Positions 27,640-36,076 of a stretch of 64,000 nt of DNA are shown in pieces. The stretch spans positions 1-64,000 of the forward strand of contig NZ_QWZQ01000008.1 of NCBI RefSeq assembly GCF_003885105.1. The letters are read 5' to 3'. Position 1 is the first letter of the stretch, and each line of letters opens with the position of its first letter. Made by a program: the position numbers and the translations under genes. This DNA comes from Lactiplantibacillus garii. GTDB lineage: Bacteria > Bacillota > Bacilli > Lactobacillales > Lactobacillaceae. Under the pieces are notes generated by a model that had not been told where the DNA came from, did no database searches, and worked only from the letters and a program-made list of their open reading frames with translations.

Positions 27640-28167
27640 CTAATTAATTTGATAAAGGCACCACACCATCGACGGTGTGAAACGCTTAATGATTTTTTCA
27701 TTCGTCTGCAGGGTCACATTTTTTTCGTTGGTCAAAACGTAAGCGGCCCCGTTTTGCCGATAAGCTTAGTACGCCAAGTATTTACTGGCACAAGTTTGGA
27801 CACTGACGTGACTGACGACCCGTTCTAACAACTGCGCCGTGGCCGCGTGCGTGTAACCAATCCGGTTATCGGCCCCGATACGCTGGACCACGACGATCGG
27901 GTCCAGCACGGTCATAAAACAGTCCCGTAACGTTAACTGTTCAAGCAACGCGTAGTGGATGTCGCCCCAACCAGCCTTTAACGTTGATGATTTAAAGGCC
28001 GCCGGGATGACTAACTCGTCACCGTGATAACCGGCTAACGTCGTCAAAATTTCCTCAAAGCTGGGATGCCCGCACACGGTTGCTTGGCCCGCGTACTTTA
28101 CCTGGTTATAATGCTCGGCGGCGGCAAAGCTATCGGTCGCCGCCGGCCCTAACGTGTGGATCACCAT
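27640..28167 (-). pseudogene. Prephenate dehydratase-like (BacA-like) gene with in-frame stop
   Basis: The N-terminal reading shows an LGP start and a two-lobe binding-protein pattern like the catalytic domain of prephenate dehydratases and the BacA prephenate decarboxylase family, without an ACT domain; the assignment is by pattern and context. From ATG 28167, 133 residues are followed by TAA at 27766-27768. Reading on in the same frame gives 41 more protein-like codons to a TAG at 27640, directly before aroA. One substitution (TAA from CAA, AAA or similar) would therefore explain the break, and the intact product would have 175 residues. The truncated form may still fold partly. aroA translation could suffer polarity from the 120 untranslated bases. 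Confidence 0.6.
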
Positions 28168-28176
28168 CGCGGCCAC

Positions 28177-29346
28177 CTAATACTGCCGCAGTTCGTCGCG
28201 GTACGTGGCAACTTGTAACCGCAGGCGGTCTAGGTTACTACCGTCAAAGGTCGCGGTCAACGCTTTCGCTAATTCGATTGCGACAACACTTTGGACAACC
28301 AGTGATGCTGGTACGATGGCGGTGGTATCGGAACGTTCCACGCTCGCTTTTTGAACGACCTTGGTTTGAACGTCAACACTTTGTAACGGCTTATAAAGCG
28401 TGGGAATCGGCTTCATTGCCGCCTTAACAATAATCGGCATCCCGTTGGTCATTCCGCCTTCAAAGCCACCTAAGTGGTTACTTAACCGGGACCAACCGTC
28501 CGTCGCGTTCCAATCGATCTCATCCATGACCTGACTACCCAAACGCTTGGCAGCTTCAAAGCCGTCACCGATCTCAACGCCCTTCATGGCGTTCACGCCC
28601 ATGACCGCCGCGGCCAATTGTCCGTCAAACTTGGTATCCCAATTGGTGTAACTTCCTAACCCGGCGGGAACGTTTTCGGCAACCACCCGGATCACACCCC
28701 CCAGCGTATCGCCGGCCTTCTTAGTAGCCGTAATCAAGTCGTGGATCGATTGGACCTGACTCTGATCCGTAATGCGCAAGTCGTTAGCGGTGATTCGTTT
28801 TTGAAGGGCTGCGACGTCCAAGCCCAATTCCGAGTCCGCTGGTAGCTGGCCAACCTGTTGAACGTAACCAACCAGGTGAATGTCAAATTGTGCTAAGAGC
28901 TGCTGGCAAATACTGCCAATGGCCACCCGCATCGCCGTTTCGCGGGCGGAAGACCGTTCCAAAACGTTGCGCAGGTCGCGCTGTCCGTACTTCATCCCAC
29001 CCACCAGGTCGGCGTGACCGGGCCGTGGCCGGGTCACCTTGCGCAAGGTGTTCTCGGCGGTCGCCGGACTAACCGGATCCATAATGGCCGACCAATGCGC
29101 GTGGTCGCGGTTTTTAATCGTGAGTGCTAACGGTGAGCCCAAAGTCACCCCGTGACGCAGGCCCCCGGTCACCGTCACTTGATCGTGTTCGATCTGCTGA
29201 CGGTTGCCCCGACCAAAGCCTCCCTGACGTGCAGCTAAGTTGGCGTTGACAGCGTCAATATCAATTTCTAGTCCGGCCGGGAGCCCAGTCAGGATCCCGG
29301 TCAATTGGGGGCCGTGGGACTCCCCGGCAGTGACGTAATTAATCAT
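28177..29346 (-). CDS. aroC: Chorismate synthase
   Basis: Removes phosphate from 5-enolpyruvylshikimate-3-phosphate to form chorismate, using reduced FMN as cofactor. The 389 residues have the GESHG signature near residue 8, RPRPGHADL near 105, the RSSARETAMR motif near 136 and the C-terminal DTTAVPA-like motif (here SDTTAIVPA). The start overlaps the transporter-mutase fusion gene by eight bases. It is the second gene of the operon. Confidence 0.97.
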   Translation of the reverse strand: MINYVTAGESHGPQLTGILTGLPAGLEIDIDAVNANLAARQGGFGRGNRQQIEHDQVTVTGGLRHGVTLGSPLALTIKNRDHAHWSAIMDPVSPATAENTLRKVTRPRPGHADLVGGMKYGQRDLRNVLERSSARETAMRVAIGSICQQLLAQFDIHLVGYVQQVGQLPADSELGLDVAALQKRITANDLRITDQSQVQSIHDLITATKKAGDTLGGVIRVVAENVPAGLGSYTNWDTKFDGQLAAAVMGVNAMKGVEIGDGFEAAKRLGSQVMDEIDWNATDGWSRLSNHLGGFEGGMTNGMPIIVKAAMKPIPTLYKPLQSVDVQTKVVQKASVERSDTTAIVPASLVVQSVVAIELAKALTATFDGSNLDRLRLQVATYRDELRQY

Positions 29347-30781
29347 GTTCCTCTTCCTTTCCGTGCAGCTGGGCTTGATAAGCCCGTGAATTCGTCATAA
29401 TGGCTTGATAGATTGCTTGTAAGTACGGGGTGTGTGCCATTCGCTGACTACGTTGAGCCACTTGGGACAAGACCCTGGCCTCCCGCTGCTGATCCAAGAT
29501 GGGCAACTGCTCCCGCATTTTTAATTGACCAATGGCAGTCACGGTATCAAAGCGTTCGTTTAGTAGTGCGACAATTTGTGAATCAATTTGATTGATTCGT
29601 TGTCGTTGCTGAACTAATGAGCTTTGCGGGCGCAGTGCCAGCGCGGTCATTAGTACGAGCAAAACACCCGCCAACCCAATCACCAAGTCGAACCGTAACG
29701 CGGCGGCCAAGCTTTGTTTAGATAACCAGCCGGTGATCAACGGGATCGTAAACGAAGCGATACTCCCAAAGGTGAAGTACAATCCGGTCACACCACCCTT
29801 CACGTGGGGGTATAACTTAATGAACAAGTTCAACCCAACTTGCATCACGCCCCCGGCCGCGGTAAACCCAAAGATCAGGGCGGCCAGCATCGATAACCAG
29901 CTCAGTGAACTGTAACTAACAATTAGCAGGGCAACGAGGGAACCAACGTTCATTTCCACCATCAATTTCGTTTCAGCCACGCCCCGGCGTAACAACCAAA
30001 AAAGAACGAACACCCCGCAAATCGAGCCAACACTGTAAAGCGACAACAATCCGTGGGCTAAAACTGGACTGAACCCAAAAGTTTTAGTGACAAATAAACT
30101 GATCCACTGGGTGTACAAAATCATTAGCGCCATTGAGGTGTAACCGTACCCCGCCAGTCCGATTGCCGCAATTAAGCGCCGCGGTTTGGAAAGCTGCTGC
30201 TGCTTAGCCATTAAACTAGGATCCGACTGATTACGCGGTGGAAAAGTCTGCCGGTTCAACAAGACGGCGTTAACAAGCAAAACTGCGGCGGCAACTAGGA
30301 AGGACCAACCGTACCACCAGCCGTTGGAATCCAACAACGCCACTAGTAACGGCAAGAGAAATTCCCCAGCGGAAATGAAAGCTTTTAATAAGACGTTTGC
30401 CGAGCCTTGGCGTCCGCCCATCTCGATAAAAGTGGTGTACGTTCCGGCATCGAGCGCTGAATTGGCAACGCCAGCCAAGATGGCTAATCCGTATGCGACT
30501 TGAATGTTGGTGACGAACGCCATTCCCACGAAGAAAACAAAGTAACTGAACATCCCAACGTTGCAAAAAATCTTACGACCAAAGTGGTCCGATAAATTAC
30601 CGAGAATAAAGTAAGCTAATAACCGACCGATTCCCACCCCAGAAACGACGTAAGAAACGGTTGCCAGGGGTGTTTGCCAGTGTTGGCTTAACGACTGCAT
30701 ATTTTGTGCGAGGATCAATAACCCTAATCCATGCACGAAGTAGTTTAAGTACAAGCTTAGTGAGAGTGTTTTTCGATTCAT
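29339..30781 (-). CDS. MFS transporter fused to AroQ-type chorismate mutase
   Basis: Residues 1-390 form a 12-segment major facilitator transporter, with the loop 2-3 motif GNLSDHFGRK near residue 60. Residues about 395-475 are an all-helical chorismate mutase of the AroQ class: Arg-x-x-Ile-x-x-Ile-Asp, LLNERF, GQLK and the Gln-Gln-Arg-Glu segment that holds active-site residues. The mutase converts chorismate to prephenate in the cytoplasm. The transporter's cargo is unknown; its link to an aromatic pathway suggests a shikimate or aromatic compound. I see no stop or frameshift at the junction. It is first in the operon, with an AAAGGAG ribosome binding site and an attenuator upstream. Confidence 0.85.
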   Translation of the reverse strand: MNRKTLSLSLYLNYFVHGLGLLILAQNMQSLSQHWQTPLATVSYVVSGVGIGRLLAYFILGNLSDHFGRKIFCNVGMFSYFVFFVGMAFVTNIQVAYGLAILAGVANSALDAGTYTTFIEMGGRQGSANVLLKAFISAGEFLLPLLVALLDSNGWWYGWSFLVAAAVLLVNAVLLNRQTFPPRNQSDPSLMAKQQQLSKPRRLIAAIGLAGYGYTSMALMILYTQWISLFVTKTFGFSPVLAHGLLSLYSVGSICGVFVLFWLLRRGVAETKLMVEMNVGSLVALLIVSYSSLSWLSMLAALIFGFTAAGGVMQVGLNLFIKLYPHVKGGVTGLYFTFGSIASFTIPLITGWLSKQSLAAALRFDLVIGLAGVLLVLMTALALRPQSSLVQQRQRINQIDSQIVALLNERFDTVTAIGQLKMREQLPILDQQREARVLSQVAQRSQRMAHTPYLQAIYQAIMTNSRAYQAQLHGKEEEHD

Positions 30782-30811
30782 TTTCTCAGACTCCTTTAAT
30801 GTGTAAACGGG

Positions 30812-30986
30812 AATAAAAAAAGCCAGCTAGATTCAAAGAATCTAACTGGCTCACATTAAGACGTCTTTAATGCGGTGATTAATTCCAGCTAGACCTTTGC
30901 GTGTCTAGCTGGCCAAGACAAAGATGACTTCGCTAACCTTAGACACGGACGTGTGTGCCGTCCGTATCTACAGTGCGATGCGGACG
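30812..30986 (-). promoter_or_regulatory. Multi-hairpin transcription attenuator of the aromatic operon
   Basis: RNA segments in 5' to 3' order, as plus-strand coordinates: A 30977-30986, B 30959-30968, C 30940-30951, D 30900-30912, E 30885-30894, F 30838-30851, G 30821-30834, then seven Us. Pairings are A:B (9 of 10), B:C (10 bp with one G-U), C:D (8 of 8), D:E (10 of 10), E:F (9 with one G-U) and F:G (14 with one G-U, terminator). Alternating sets A:B+C:D+E:F and B:C+D:E+F:G exclude each other. Segment A begins one base after the leader peptide stop codon, so a ribosome ending translation would cover it and favour termination. Confidence 0.8.
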
Positions 30987-31049
30987 CTACCTAAAGTAAA
31001 CTAAGCCGAAATAATACGCGTTGGTTGGTAATTGTCGTTGCGTCATCAT
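30987..31049 (-). CDS. Aromatic amino acid leader peptide (20 aa)
   Basis: A short ORF with sequence MMTQRQLPTNAYYFGLVYFR and a TAG stop. Five of the last nine residues are Tyr or Phe (codons 12-14 and 18-19). A GGAAAGGAAAG ribosome binding site lies 4-6 bases before the ATG, and a strong promoter starts RNA about 25 bases further upstream. It is followed at once by the chain of alternative hairpins and the terminator. The peptide itself probably has no function; ribosome stalling at its Tyr/Phe codons would report the charging of tRNA-Tyr and tRNA-Phe and switch expression of the chorismate operon. Confidence 0.75.
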   Translation of the reverse strand: MMTQRQLPTNAYYFGLVYFR

Positions 31050-31081
31050 TATCTTTCCTTTCCGTTTAAGTGATTGGTTAT

Positions 31082-31110
31082 ATTAAAGCATTCTCATTTT
31101 AATCCGTCAA
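31082..31110 (-). promoter_or_regulatory. Promoter of the aromatic amino acid operon
   Basis: TTGACG (31105-31110), a 17-bp spacer and TTTAAT (31082-31087) with a TGC extension on the minus strand. It is close to consensus. A further hairpin (31147-31174, CCCGGTCCG/CGGACCGGG) lies upstream without a T run. Confidence 0.85.
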
Positions 31111-31207
31111 CCTCTAATCTATTTTTAACGTTATGATTTTTCTTCACCCGGTCCGTTACCGCCGCCGGACCGGGATTCAGTCACCGTTAAAATTATTTTA
31201 ACCGGCC

Positions 31208-31238
31208 GAAAAAGTCCCCACGAAAAATCGTGGGGACT
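31208..31238 (-). terminator. Terminator after rbfA
   Basis: GTCCCCACGA (31214-31223) pairs with TCGTGGGGAC (31228-31237) around a TTTT loop, followed by TTTTT. It ends the rimP-rbfA transcript and isolates the aromatic operon. Confidence 0.92.
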
Positions 31239-31252
31239 AAGTTCGTCAGCAA

Positions 31253-31606
31253 CTATTCCTGACGTTTTAAGTTATTGATCAGTTCATCGATCCGGCTCCC
31301 GTATTGAACAGACTGATCCCGTTCAAAAGTGAGTTCTGGCGTCTTGTAAATGCTTAAGCGTGACCCAAGTTCACTCCGGATCAAGCCCTTCGCTTTTTCA
31401 AGCCCAGCAGCCGTTTTTTCACCGTCCGACGCTTTATCGGACAGGATACTGTAGTAAATGGTGGCTTGTTGCAAATCGCCCGTTACGGTCACACCAGTGA
31501 TGGTGAGGCCCGCAACCCGCGGATCGCGAACACGCTTTAACAAGATATCATCAACTTCACGTTGAATTTCCTGTTCTAGCCGACCAACTCGATAATGTTG
31601 TGCCAT
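31253..31606 (-). CDS. rbfA: Ribosome-binding factor A
   Basis: A small KH-like protein (117 aa) that helps mature the 30S subunit and 16S rRNA 5' end, important in the cold. The RVGRLEQEIQREV start, the DPRV segment near 28 and the C-terminal LTFERDQS region follow the family. It lies 24 bp after infB and ends the operon. GGAGGTAAAC precedes the ATG. Confidence 0.96.
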   Translation of the reverse strand: MAQHYRVGRLEQEIQREVDDILLKRVRDPRVAGLTITGVTVTGDLQQATIYYSILSDKASDGEKTAAGLEKAKGLIRSELGSRLSIYKTPELTFERDQSVQYGSRIDELINNLKRQE

Positions 31607-31630
31607 CTAGTTTACCTCCAATTAAGGTGT

Positions 31631-34195
31631 TTATTCAATCGGAACTTCCTTCATAACGTAAGCTTCAATGACGTCGTTGACCTTGATATCGTTGTAGTCT
31701 TCGATCCGTAAACCAAGTTCAAAGCCTTGTTTAACTTCCTTAACGTCATCTTTGAAGCGCCGTAAGCTGGCAAGTTTCCCGTCATAGATCACGACACCGT
31801 CACGAATGACCCGGACACCGGAATCGCGGTGGATGACACCATCAGTGACCATCCCACCACCGATCGTGCCGACCTTCGAAACCTTGTAGATTTCACGAAT
31901 TTCAACTTGACCAGTGATCTGTTCTTCGTACTTCGGTTCGAGCATCCCCTTCATCGCGCTTTCGATTTCATCAATTGCGTTGTAGATGACTTGGTGTAAA
32001 CGAATGTCAACGTCGTCGGTATCCGCTTGTGATTTGGCTTGCGGCGTTGGGCGAACGTTGAATCCGATGATAATGGCGTTACTTGCTTCCGCTAAGGCCA
32101 CGTCACTTTCGTTAATGGCACCAACGGCCGTGTGAATGATGTTGACCCGCACGCCTTCAACGTCGATCTTCCGTAAACTACCCGCTAAGGCTTCTACGGA
32201 ACCTTGAACGTCGGCCTTGATGATCACGTCAACTTCCTTCAGTTCACCCTGCTTCATGGAATCAAACAGGTTGTCCAAGGTCACGTGGGCCGTAGCTTTC
32301 CGTTCGTCCATCAGAGCCTGTTTAGCCCGTTGTTCACCGGCTTCGCGGGCCGTCTTTTCGTCGTCAAAGACCACGAAACGGTCCCCGGCATCTGGCACGT
32401 CGTTTAAACCAGTAATTTCAATTGGCGTTGACGGTACGGCTTCTTTGATCCGCTTCCCGTGATCGTTCGTCATCGTCCGGACTTTACCATAGGTATTCCC
32501 AACGACGATTGGATCACCAACGTGCATCGTTCCTTGTTGAACGAGTAAGGTGGCAGTGGAACCCTTCCCACGGTCCAAACTAGCTTCCAAAACGGAACCA
32601 GCAGCGTTTTGCTTCGGGTTCGCCTTTAATTCCAACACTTCGGCTTGTAACAAGATCATGTCCAATAATTCGTCTAAGTTCTTACCAAATTTAGCAGAAA
32701 TTTGAACAAAAATCGTGTCGCCACCCCAGTCTTCAGGAATCAAACCGTATTCAGTTAATTGTTCCATGACGTGGTTCGGGTTGGCACCCGGCTTATCGAT
32801 CTTATTAACCGCTACGATAATTGGTACCTTGGCCGCCTTGGCATGGTTGATGGCTTCGATAGTTTGTGGCATAACCCCGTCATCAGCCGCAACGACTAAG
32901 ACGGTAATGTCGGTAATGTCCGCACCACGGGCCCGCATTTCGGTAAAGGCCGCGTGTCCCGGGGTATCCAGGAAGGTGATTGTCTTGCCGTCGTGCTTAA
33001 CTTGATAAGCCCCGATAGCTTGCGTGATCCCACCAGCTTCACCGGCTGTCACGTGGGTATGCCGTAACTTATCAAGCAGGGTCGTCTTCCCATGGTCAAC
33101 GTGCCCCATGACGGTAACGACCGGTGCCCGTGGTTCCAAGTTTTCGGTGTTTTTGTTTTCATCATCAAAGAACTTGTCCAAGTCGGTCACGTCGACCGTC
33201 ACCTTTTCCTCAGCGTCAATCCCGTAATCGGCCGCTAAGACTTCAATGGTTTCCTTGTCCAAGGATTGGTTTTGGTTGACTGCCACACCCAGCATGAATA
33301 ACTTTTTGATGATTTCGGCTGGTTCACGGTGCAAAATCTTACCCAAATCTTGGGCGTTCATGCCGACCGTGTAAACCAGTTTTTCTGGCAACGGCTTATC
33401 CTTACGCACCGGTGCCGGCTTGTTATTCACTTGTCGGATCCGTTGGTTCTTATTATTGCGGTTATTCCGGTTGTTGCGGTTATTCCGACGGCGATTATTG
33501 TTGCCGCCACGGTAACGACCGCCGCCACCGTTATTGTTACTGCTTAAGCTACCGCCAAAACGACCGCTCCCATTCCGGGAACTGTTGGTTGTCCGGTTAC
33601 CATTGCCGTTGTTTGAACGGTTTTGGTTATTGGAATTGTTAGAGCGGTTTTGGCCACCATTGTTGGAACGGTTTTGCGCTCCGTTACTCCGGTTTTGACC
33701 GTTATTGGAACGGTTATTATTCGGCCGACTGCTGTTATTAGAACGGTTAGCATTGTTGTTGCGAGAATTATTGCTACCGTTACTCCGAGTACTATTCGTC
33801 GTCCGGTTACCACCGTTGGTACGGTTAGTATTGTTGGACCGGTTGCCGTTATTGGAACGGCTTTGACTATTATTCGAACGACTCTGATTGTTATTATTAC
33901 GATTATTATTCAAAGAATCACCACTCTGTTGATGACGCGAGTTGGATTGCTGCTGGTTAGCAGTTCGTGTCACAGTTTTGGCTGCGGATTGGGCAGCGTG
34001 GCTAGTCTGACTAGCCGTGTTAGATTTAGGATGGGTAACCGCCGAAGCGGGCATTTTTAATTGCCGGGCTTCGTTGTCACCGAGTGTCGACATATGATTT
34101 TTGACGGAGAATCCCAATTGTTGTGCGCGTGCAATCAACTGCTTACTTGGGACGTTGAGCTCCTTCGCTAATTCATAAATTCGCTTTTTCCCCAT
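31631..34195 (-). CDS. infB: Translation initiation factor IF-2
   Basis: The GTPase that brings initiator tRNA to the 30S subunit. The 854 residues start with an IF2-N helical domain (about 1-50). A linker (about 75-265) follows, made almost wholly of Asn, Arg, Ser, Gly and Gln in repeats such as NRSNN and NGGQ. A second IF2-N domain comes near 275-330, then the G domain (GHVDHGKT near 365, DTPGHAAF near 410, NKIDKP near 465) and domains II to IV. The linker is the unusual part. It sits between ylxQ and rbfA in the conserved order. Confidence 0.97.
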   Translation of the reverse strand: MGKKRIYELAKELNVPSKQLIARAQQLGFSVKNHMSTLGDNEARQLKMPASAVTHPKSNTASQTSHAAQSAAKTVTRTANQQQSNSRHQQSGDSLNNNRNNNNQSRSNNSQSRSNNGNRSNNTNRTNGGNRTTNSTRSNGSNNSRNNNANRSNNSSRPNNNRSNNGQNRSNGAQNRSNNGGQNRSNNSNNQNRSNNGNGNRTTNSSRNGSGRFGGSLSSNNNGGGGRYRGGNNNRRRNNRNNRNNRNNKNQRIRQVNNKPAPVRKDKPLPEKLVYTVGMNAQDLGKILHREPAEIIKKLFMLGVAVNQNQSLDKETIEVLAADYGIDAEEKVTVDVTDLDKFFDDENKNTENLEPRAPVVTVMGHVDHGKTTLLDKLRHTHVTAGEAGGITQAIGAYQVKHDGKTITFLDTPGHAAFTEMRARGADITDITVLVVAADDGVMPQTIEAINHAKAAKVPIIVAVNKIDKPGANPNHVMEQLTEYGLIPEDWGGDTIFVQISAKFGKNLDELLDMILLQAEVLELKANPKQNAAGSVLEASLDRGKGSTATLLVQQGTMHVGDPIVVGNTYGKVRTMTNDHGKRIKEAVPSTPIEITGLNDVPDAGDRFVVFDDEKTAREAGEQRAKQALMDERKATAHVTLDNLFDSMKQGELKEVDVIIKADVQGSVEALAGSLRKIDVEGVRVNIIHTAVGAINESDVALAEASNAIIIGFNVRPTPQAKSQADTDDVDIRLHQVIYNAIDEIESAMKGMLEPKYEEQITGQVEIREIYKVSKVGTIGGGMVTDGVIHRDSGVRVIRDGVVIYDGKLASLRRFKDDVKEVKQGFELGLRIEDYNDIKVNDVIEAYVMKEVPIE

Positions 34196-34209
34196 ATCTT
34201 CACCCTCCT

Positions 34210-34515
34210 TTAGTGCGTCATGATCGCCACCATTTTCTCGGCAAACCCCCGGTCGGTGATTGCGTACACCGTCCGTTTATTGCCGGCCGCCGCGTTTAAT
34301 TCCGCTTTGGTAAAAGTATCGATCACTGGAACGTCATAAGATTGGGCCTTATCATGAAACTTTTTGGCAGTCGTGGGACCGGCATCACTCGCGATAAACA
34401 CGAGCTTGGCCGACTGGTTACGGATGGCGGCTAGGGTCAACCCTTCACCAGCTATCTGCTTTTTGGCACGCCGAGACAGGCCCAGTAGGTTTAAACAAGC
34501 TTGATTAGGCGTCAT
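34210..34515 (-). CDS. ylxQ: L7Ae-family ribosomal protein YlxQ
   Basis: A 101-residue L7Ae/L30e-like RNA-binding protein, probably binding kink-turn RNA; the exact target is unknown. The [15 protein letters not shown] segment and the ASDAGPTT turn are typical. The start at 34515 follows a GGAAC site inside ylxR; an upstream in-frame ATG at 34554 lies well inside ylxR and is rejected. The gene overlaps ylxR by 11 bases. Confidence 0.9.
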   Translation of the reverse strand: MTPNQACLNLLGLSRRAKKQIAGEGLTLAAIRNQSAKLVFIASDAGPTTAKKFHDKAQSYDVPVIDTFTKAELNAAAGNKRTVYAITDRGFAEKMVAIMTH

Positions 34516-34804
34516 TGCCGAAAAGTTCCTTTCGGGCCTGTTGATGATCAACATAGGCCACTAACTCCTCGTAAAAGTCCGCGTTAACCTTAATACCAAA
34601 GGCCTTATCAAAGGTCTTTTCCTTTTGGGCACGCTTAGCGACTTCCACGTCTAAGGCAATGTAAGCCCCGCGACCCGGCTTTTTACCGGTTGGGTCAACG
34701 GACACCTCATCCTGCTTGTTCTTAACAACCCGGACTAAGTCTTTCTTGGGATGCATCTCACCCGTTACGATGTCCTTGCGTAACGGCACTTTTCTTTTTT
34801 TCAT
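34505..34804 (-). CDS. ylxR: YlxR/RnpM RNA-binding protein
   Basis: A 99-residue basic protein of the YlxR family, reported in other Firmicutes to bind and modulate RNase P and to influence transcription. It has the typical Lys-rich start, DLVRVV near 22 and the GRGAYI motif near 45. It lies between nusA and ylxQ, preceded by an AGGAGG site. The C-terminal 30 residues extend past the core. Confidence 0.92.
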   Translation of the reverse strand: MKKRKVPLRKDIVTGEMHPKKDLVRVVKNKQDEVSVDPTGKKPGRGAYIALDVEVAKRAQKEKTFDKAFGIKVNADFYEELVAYVDHQQARKELFGNDA

Positions 34805-34835
34805 ATCCCAGACCTCCTTTAGTTACTTTGCTTAC

Positions 34836-36056
34836 TTATTCGTCATCACTGGCAGATGCGGCTGCGTCGTCGGCTGCTTCCGTTGAAGCGGCTGGTGTAT
34901 CGGCACCCTCACTGTCAGTGGTTGCGTCAACTGCTTCTGAGACCGGTGCGTCGTCTTCAACCTGGGAGTCGTTCCCAGTTTCAGCCGCCGCAACGTTATC
35001 AGGGTTTGCTTCCATTATATCAGAAGCTTCGGTTTCCGATTTAATATCGATCTTAAATCCGGTCAACTTAGCGGCTAAGCGGGCGTTTTGGCCCCGCTTG
35101 CCGATGGCTAACGATAATTGGTAATCGGGAACGACGACGGTACAACCGCGTTCGTTTTCGGGATCAAAGATAACGTCCAAAACTTCAGCCGGGTTCAACG
35201 CGTTCGCGATGAAGACCGCCGTATCATCCGTCCATTCAACGATGTCCATGTTTTCACCGTGAAGTTCGTTAACGATGGTTTGCACCCGTTGCCCCTTTGG
35301 TCCCACGCAGGTTCCCACGGGGTCCACGTTAGGGTTATTCGAACGAACGGCTACCTTGGCCCGGTCCCCCGCTTCACGCGCAATCGAAACAATTTCGACG
35401 ATGCCGTCAAAAATTTCAGGAACTTCTTGTTCAAACAACCGTTTCAACAAGTCCGGTGCGGTCCGTGAAACGAACACTTGCGGCCCCTTCGTTGCGTTTT
35501 CAACTTTAGAAACGTAAACCTTGATTTTATCGTGAATCCGATAAGTTTCACCTGGTAACTGATCGGAGCGTCCCATGACGGCTTCGACCTTTCCTAAACT
35601 CACGTACACGAAGCGGTTGTCCTGCCGTTCCACTTCCCCAGTCACGATTTCATTTTCGTACTGGCTGTATTCGTCGTAGATGATCCCGCGTTCGGCTTCA
35701 CGCACCCGCTGCATGATGACCTGCTTAGCCGTTTGGGCAGCGATTCGCCCAAAGTTCTTTGGCGTTACTTCAAAGCGAATGTCATCACCAATTTCGTAAG
35801 CTTTGTTAATGGCCAACGCATCTTGCAAACTAACTTCCAACCGGGAGTCAAAGACGTCTTCAACAACTTCTTTAACCGCGTAAACGTGAATATTACCCTT
35901 AACTTGGTCAAAGTCAACTTCCACGTTTTGCGCCTGGCCGTAATTCCGTTTGTAGGCGGAGACCAGCGCGGCTTCCAAAGCATCGATCACGACTTCTTTT
36001 TTGATGCCTTTTTCTGATTCAAGGGTGTCTAAGGCCCCTAATAATTCCTTACTCAT
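34836..36056 (-). CDS. nusA: Transcription termination/antitermination factor NusA
   Basis: Binds RNA polymerase and nascent RNA to promote pausing and termination at weak terminators. The 406 residues contain the N-terminal RNAP-binding domain, an S1 domain (about 135-200) and two KH domains (about 230-345, with GPKGQRVQ near 255 and IGKRGQNARLA near 320). A strongly acidic, Ala/Asp/Glu/Ser-rich tail of about 60 residues follows. It is second in the rimP-nusA operon and may control it through the leader terminator at 36583-36610. Confidence 0.97.
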   Translation of the reverse strand: MSKELLGALDTLESEKGIKKEVVIDALEAALVSAYKRNYGQAQNVEVDFDQVKGNIHVYAVKEVVEDVFDSRLEVSLQDALAINKAYEIGDDIRFEVTPKNFGRIAAQTAKQVIMQRVREAERGIIYDEYSQYENEIVTGEVERQDNRFVYVSLGKVEAVMGRSDQLPGETYRIHDKIKVYVSKVENATKGPQVFVSRTAPDLLKRLFEQEVPEIFDGIVEIVSIAREAGDRAKVAVRSNNPNVDPVGTCVGPKGQRVQTIVNELHGENMDIVEWTDDTAVFIANALNPAEVLDVIFDPENERGCTVVVPDYQLSLAIGKRGQNARLAAKLTGFKIDIKSETEASDIMEANPDNVAAAETGNDSQVEDDAPVSEAVDATTDSEGADTPAASTEAADDAAASASDDE

Positions 36057-36076
36057 GAGTAGACTCCTTTACTAAA

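Noticed and set aside
28080-28427. 115-residue plus-strand ORF over aroC and the broken dehydratase-like gene
   Set aside because: No ribosome binding site, biased composition (Arg/Pro/Ser) and full overlap with a recognised enzyme gene.
30781-31080. T-box riboswitch upstream of the aromatic operon
   Set aside because: I found no match on either strand to the conserved T-box antiterminator sequence; the leader peptide and paired segments explain the region better.
33544-34060. Long ORFs on both strands inside infB encoding Thr/Val/Ile-rich repeats
   Set aside because: They are out-of-frame readings of the repetitive Asn/Arg/Ser linker codons of IF-2.
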